Positions 63,654-64,000 of a stretch of DNA of 64,000 bases are shown piece by piece (positions within the stretch are counted from its first letter, which is position 1; every line of letters begins with the position of its first letter). Under the pieces are notes generated by a model. The model saw only the letters and a program-made list of their open reading frames with translations, made no database searches and was not told where the DNA came from. A program made the position numbers and the translations under genes. Origin of the DNA: Tribonema minus (lineage: Eukaryota > Sar > Xanthophyceae > Tribonematales > Tribonemataceae); NCBI GenBank assembly GCA_017506865.1, contig JAFCMP010000019.1:372001-436000 (forward strand), written 5' to 3'.

Positions 63654-64000
63654 CTGCAGAAGCCCCCTGATGCGCTGCGAATGCACCCTGTGCACGACGA
63701 AACTGAAGCGCCAGAATATCCTTAAATGCATTGTCGAACAGAATGAGGGAGGACACGACACCGATGCGGACAGGCAAGGGCCACTGACTTTGTGTACTGA
63801 CACTTGTTGCTGCTTGCATTTGGAGAACGTTATATGCGTCAACCTCAACTGTTGCTGCAGCACAAGCGGGACAAAGCAGAAGTGTACAATGCATCACCGG
63901 GCTCACCGTTGGCTCTGCGCTTTTCCGTCGTTTTCGCCACCGCAGCTACAGCAGCCGCCACTGCGACTGCATCGTCCTTGTCCGCCTTGGCGATGCGTGA
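63654..64000 (-). CDS. Partial gene entering from the right edge
   Basis: Exon a (64000 or beyond to 63907) encodes an Ala-rich helix (KADKDDAVAVAAAVAAVAK) and ends CCAACG|GTGAGC, phase 1. After a 52-nt intron (63906-63855), exon b (63854-63654) starts after GCTGCAG and encodes TVEVDAYNVLQMQAATSVS and VVSSLILFDNAFKDILALQF, ending CTGCAG|GTAAGT, phase 1. Phases match, so the exon pair is likely real. Downstream exons would lie toward 63300 but are unresolved. No family recognised. Confidence 0.5.

Overview
This is a GC-rich nuclear eukaryotic window, most likely from a microalga. Coding sequence is broken by many GT-AG introns in matched phases, coding exons are Ala/Arg-rich, and introns carry long G or C homopolymers and scattered TTAGGG/CCCTAA words. 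That telomere-type word fits stramenopiles or haptophytes better than green algae (TTTAGGG), but the placement is inference. No rRNA, tRNA or CRISPR locus was seen.

Layout. (1) 260-14586, minus strand: a 9-exon gene for a ~3,480-residue Sfi1-like centrin-binding repeat protein. (2) 15116-16613, plus: a PH + WW domain protein, divergent from gene 1 across a ~530-bp shared upstream region. (3) 16614-18935: non-coding. (4) 18936-19567, minus: a two-exon, ~128-residue protein of unknown function. (5) ~19864-21300, minus: exons of an unresolved, probably secreted protein. (6) 21475-25120 and possibly on to ~28045, plus: a signal-peptide, Cys-rich secreted protein. (7) 28105-58510, minus: a complete 30-exon ABCC/MRP-type ABC transporter (~1,597 residues; TMD0-TMD1-NBD1-TMD2-NBD2), which could be rebuilt exon by exon with every junction in phase. 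It has one apparent +1 frameshift in a C7 run in exon 12. (8) ~58690-62760, plus: a 5'-truncated Ty3-type chromodomain retroelement lying within ~190 bp of the transporter start codon, head to head with it. (9) 62990-63358: an unassigned open frame. (10) 63654-64000, minus: the edge of another gene.

The most unusual signal is in the introns. At least 15 exon-intron junctions of the transporter, and junctions of the Cys-rich, small and Sfi1-like genes, have been copied in tandem into the adjacent intron. Each copy carries the terminal exon bases, the splice site and some intron, with periods of about 60-260 bp and two to seven copies per array. The result is introns filled with graded decoy 5' or 3' splice sites, often with telomere-like words just inside the donor and poly-C tracts just before the acceptor. 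I see no dispersed introner-type element that explains them.

The main genes are functionally unrelated: centriole/spindle-pole scaffold, phosphoinositide/proline-motif adaptor, secreted Cys-rich protein, organic-anion or conjugate exporter, and retroelement.
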